Below are positions 61,757 to 64,000 of a stretch of 64,000 nt of DNA, piece after piece (position 1 is the first letter of the stretch; the number at the start of each line of letters is the position of its first letter). The DNA lies in NCBI GenBank assembly GCA_946811185.2, contig OX328112.1:19697215-19761214 (forward strand). The letters run 5' to 3'. The stretch is from Hippopus hippopus. Its lineage: Eukaryota; Mollusca; Bivalvia; Cardiida; Cardiidae. The position numbers and the translations under genes were made by a program. The notes under the pieces were generated by a model, which was not told where the DNA came from, searched no databases, and saw only the letters and a program-made list of their open reading frames with translations.

Positions 61757-62084
61757 ACTTTTTTTTGTATATATTTTTGTCCACTGTACAGCTAAGTACT
61801 AAGTCTGTGCTTGTAATCAATAACTGATCAGTTGTTTTCTACTATAAAAAAAGCTCAAAAGTATGAATTTAGACAGTATTGTTGAAAAATTCAATTCAAC
61901 TCAAAGTAACATTATAACAAAATCTTTGACAAAATACCAGTCTCTTCAAGGTAACCGTCTCATTCTCGCTTGAAAGTCCAGCCAATGTCGTTCTTATGAC
62001 GTCATCATCACTGTTGCTAGACGTCAGTTTGATCGTTGTTGTTATTTTTGTCGCTGTTTTTGTTCTTTTCGTTCTGTAAATTGT
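61757..62084. other. Unassigned spacer
   Basis: TATGACGTCATCATCA at 61,997-62,012 includes a CRE palindrome. No gene is seen. Confidence 0.4.
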
Positions 62085-62308
62085 AAACCTTTACAACACA
62101 GTTTCGAGTTTTAAAGATCCTGAGGTGGAAGACTTGAAAACAGTGTGGGAAAAGCAGAAAATACTAATAACAGACATTTTTCGATTTTCCTACAATGTTT
62201 TCTACCCTTTAAAGGAAAAAATTCTGTCATTTAAGCTATGTCAAATTTGTCGCATGCAAATTCTTTGAATTTGGACGAATCTAAAATTTTGTTGGGTGGT
62301 AAAAAAGT
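62085..62308 (+). mobile_element. PalA MITE, decayed
   Basis: AACCTTTACAACACAGTTTC, GTGTGGGAAAAGCAGAAAAT, right half AATTTGTCGCATGCAAATTC and AATTTGGACGAATCTAAAAT, end GTTGGGTGGTAAAAAAG. Confidence 0.7.
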
Positions 62309-62554
62309 CCCTTCCGTTCACAAGCCTATATCCGAAAAAATACTCAAAATATGGTTGAAATACAGGTAAATCTGATACATTTTCATCTTGGCCATGAAAA
62401 TTAGGCCTAGTTTCATCAAAGGTCGTGGTTTTCTTTCAGCGTTCATAAAAAGAAAAAAAACACTATTTGACGTCATTTCCCCATCTAAATCATATGTCAA
62501 CCTTTTTACACCTAAAACACGCCTTTCGCAATGGCAACATCTTTTCAAACACAC

Positions 62555-62641
62555 CTTCGAGTGTCTTCGAGAAGCAGACCCAATTAAGTAAATGAACGTG
62601 TAGTCAGCACAAAGTGACAAATGTATTCCAATGATGATAGC
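62555..62641 (-). other. Exon-like stretch with a strong acceptor (speculative)
   Basis: On the minus strand CACTTTTATTTCTTTTTATACAG is a textbook 3' splice site ending at 62,642. The following frame starts with a hydrophobic stretch (AIIIGIHLSLCADYTFIYLI) and reaches a possible donor AAG|GTGTGT near 62,555. No homology can be claimed, and the neighbouring plus-strand frame is equally open. Confidence 0.2.
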
Positions 62642-62943
62642 CTGTATAAAAAGAAATAAAAGTGTTAGTCAAACGTTGTCATAAAAAAAGATAATGGATG
62701 TCTCCGAACACGTGAGCTAAAAGTCACGTACTTCCGGTCTGGTGCGTGGTCTTCTGTCTTATAATAAACATTATTGCTTTATGGTATCCCATTGATGGAT
62801 TATGTGTAACGTTTATTGGAGAAATATTTTACTTATTATCTCCTTCCAGACGTTTTGTTGCATCTTAACAAGCTGTTTCTCTTTGTGACCAATGTTTTCC
62901 GGTCTGGCACGTGCTATTTATACTTCGTCTATGAAAAATATTG

Positions 62944-63168
62944 TTAACTCTACCAAACGTCACTTTTTTTTAGATTTGTACAAATTTGGAGCGGCTGCAA
63001 GTAACAGATTAAACGTGGGTGAAAGTGATAGAATATGGCATTGACAGGGTAAAAAATATTTTGTAAACAGGAGAAAATGCTGGTAGCCAGCAATCTCCTG
63101 TTCCCACATTTTTTAAGGCCTTTCTCCTTTTCGGTTGTTAAAAGAAGGGACTGTTTAGTACAGGTTAA
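62944..63168 (-). mobile_element. PalA MITE, reversed
   Basis: TTAACTCTACCAAACGTCAC to GGACTGTTTAGTACAGGTTAA. The core is shortened: CAGGAGAAAATGCTGGTAGC and CAGCAATCTCCTGTTCCCAC. Confidence 0.75.
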
Positions 63169-63262
63169 CCGGCAACGTTTTCCTGTCTGGCACGTGGCTT
63201 TAATATACATTATATAATTAAATGATGTTTCATCGATGTATGGCGTGTGATGGTAACACAAA

Positions 63263-63337
63263 ATGGAGAAAAAAGTTAGTTTTCTAATCCCTGCAGACGA
63301 CATTATGCGTCTCGATCCAGAACACTTGAAAAAGGAG
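63263..63337 (+). CDS. Candidate first exon of an unknown gene (speculative)
   Basis: The ATG at 63,263 has a good context (ACAAAATGG). It opens 25 codons starting MEKKVSFLIPADDIMRLDPE and ending at a possible donor (GAG|GTAAAC, GT at 63,338-63,339), in phase 0. The donor-like sequence is also the first base pairs of a reversed PalA fragment (63,339-63,455), so the match may be chance. Upstream, CTGGCACGTG E-box motifs occur three times. No family recognised. Confidence 0.25.
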
Positions 63338-63338
63338 G

Positions 63339-63455
63339 TAAACCATTTACCAAACGACAAAATTTTAAAATTGTCCAAATTGAAAGTATATGTAGACGAC
63401 ACAATAATAGTGCCTAAAAAATATAGATATGAATTTGAAAGGGTGGAAAACAATT
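63339..63455 (-). mobile_element. PalA fragment, reversed
   Basis: AAACCATTTACCAAACGACA, AATTGTCCAAATTGAAAGTA, TGTAGACGACACAATAATAG, GAATTTGAAAGGGTGGAAAA. It stops before the hairpin and abuts the retrotransposon end. Confidence 0.65.
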
Positions 63456-63467
63456 GACTTACGATGA

Positions 63468-63981
63468 CTTGCACTGACAGGATCGATGGTAAGCTATTGG
63501 CTTCTAGGAATCCATCTGTTTTTTCTTGTCGATTGGCTGCATAACTAGGTGCAAAGCACTGCGCGGTGAATTTACCAGGGTGGTGTTTCCAATTTTTGTT
63601 CAAATTATTTTTGAAAGAATTAATAGTAGGTGAGAGGATGACATGATTTGGCATGGAATTCCTAGAGTCAACCGTTCGAATACTAAAGGTGTTCTTTCGT
63701 ATTTCTGTTTTGGCTGATTTTTCAAATAATTTTAGGCTACTCCGCCCCGTTTTGTTAAAGGTTGCTAATTGTAGCAGCTCTTTGTTGGATTTGTTGTCGG
63801 TATTATGTAAGCAGGGCTCCCGCTGTCGATCGCCAGTGGCGCCAAATGCGAAAATTAAGAAAAAATGTAAGTTCTTGAAGACTTGAAACATATCAGAACG
63901 TTTCCTTCTATATTCAAGAGTGCGAAGTCCCGATTTCTTTAATCTTTTGTTGTAAGATAAGTGGCTGATATGTGAAATATT
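63468..63981 (-). pseudogene. Non-LTR retrotransposon (LINE) reverse transcriptase, C-terminal remnant
   Basis: The minus-strand frame is open from 63,981 and runs out of the retrotransposon near 63,470. The order of motifs is typical of the end of LINE ORF2: LSYNKRLKKSGLRTLEYRRK then RSDMFQVFK (63,975-63,880), LKLFEKSAKTEIRKNTFSIR (about 63,735-63,680), TVDSRNSMPNHVILSPTINS (where a W is usual before N-S-M-P), and FKNNLNKNWKHHPGKFTAQC. The RT catalytic domain would lie upstream, beyond the window. Between VFKN and CLHNTDNKSNKELLQLATF about 20 residues are encoded by a foreign insert (63,795-63,870, containing GATCGCCAGTGGCGCC) that happens to keep the frame. A stop at 63,982-63,984 with HISHLS-like residues just after it points to a frameshift upstream. 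The diagnostic Trp is replaced (DSRNSM), so the copy is dead. The frame continues past the LINE through spacer and PalA DNA to 62,950. Confidence 0.78.
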
Positions 63982-64000
63982 TTAAGTTGCTCTTCTTTAA

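Overview
This is eukaryotic, AT-rich, repeat-saturated DNA and most likely comes from a bivalve mollusc, possibly a heterodont. The case for that rests on three things recalled from bivalve genomes: swarms of short palindromic TTAA-bounded MITEs, tRNA-headed SINEs with an (ATTG)n-type tail, and elements carrying 145-bp tandem arrays that end in an AGCAC..GTGCTCAGGTGAGCT hairpin. I had no database, so the taxonomic call is inference. No complete conserved protein-coding gene, rRNA or intact tRNA is visible. Almost every open frame of 60-130 codons lies in a repeat or a low-complexity tract.

Layout. 1-7.4 kb: a SINE head, a 29-30 bp minisatellite and many palindromic MITEs, labelled here PalA (core AAAATGCTGG/CCAGCATTTT), PalB (core GATCAGACTGCAC/GTGCAGTCTGATC) and PalC (core CAGCCTGCG/CGCAGGCTG). 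8.1-12.5 kb: a degenerate higher-order repeat of about 1.3-1.4 kb, broken by a PalB and a SINE with a 12-bp target duplication. 12.5-15.2 kb: nested MITEs, including a SINE inside a PalA and a PalC inside a PalB. 16-19 kb: diverged short tandem repeats and a (CA)n tract. 19.3-25.9 kb: dispersed mollusc-type repeats, a foldback and two Helitron/HINE-like elements built of 145-bp units. 26.38-27.94 kb: a non-autonomous hAT-like transposon with 8-bp target duplications. 28.65-36.13 kb: four copies of a 1.7-2.0 kb tandem repeat, each holding a tRNA-derived module and a decayed PalA. 36.7-37.1 kb: a roughly 155-bp tandem repeat. 37.7-40.8 kb: MITE chains and a T-rich tract. 41-47 kb: the most nearly single-copy DNA, with a candidate exon at 44.8-45.05 kb. 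47.8-47.9 kb: a promoter-like E2F plus double E-box cluster in front of a short ATG exon with a consensus donor. 48-62 kb: more MITEs, SINEs and a second foldback family. 62.9-64 kb: the 3' end of a non-LTR retrotransposon reverse-transcriptase frame, interrupted by and fused to other repeats.

Working together. The most coherent system here is the TTAA-bounded MITE swarm. PalA and PalB have unrelated interiors but share TTAACCCTT/AAGGGTTAA ends, chain together by sharing one TTAA, and carry long near-perfect hairpins. That fits several non-autonomous families mobilised by one piggyBac-like transposase; the transposase gene itself is not in this window. A second system is the array of 145-bp units, in which eight units carry an exact 14-bp TGACCTAGTGACCT, a DR2 nuclear-receptor site.
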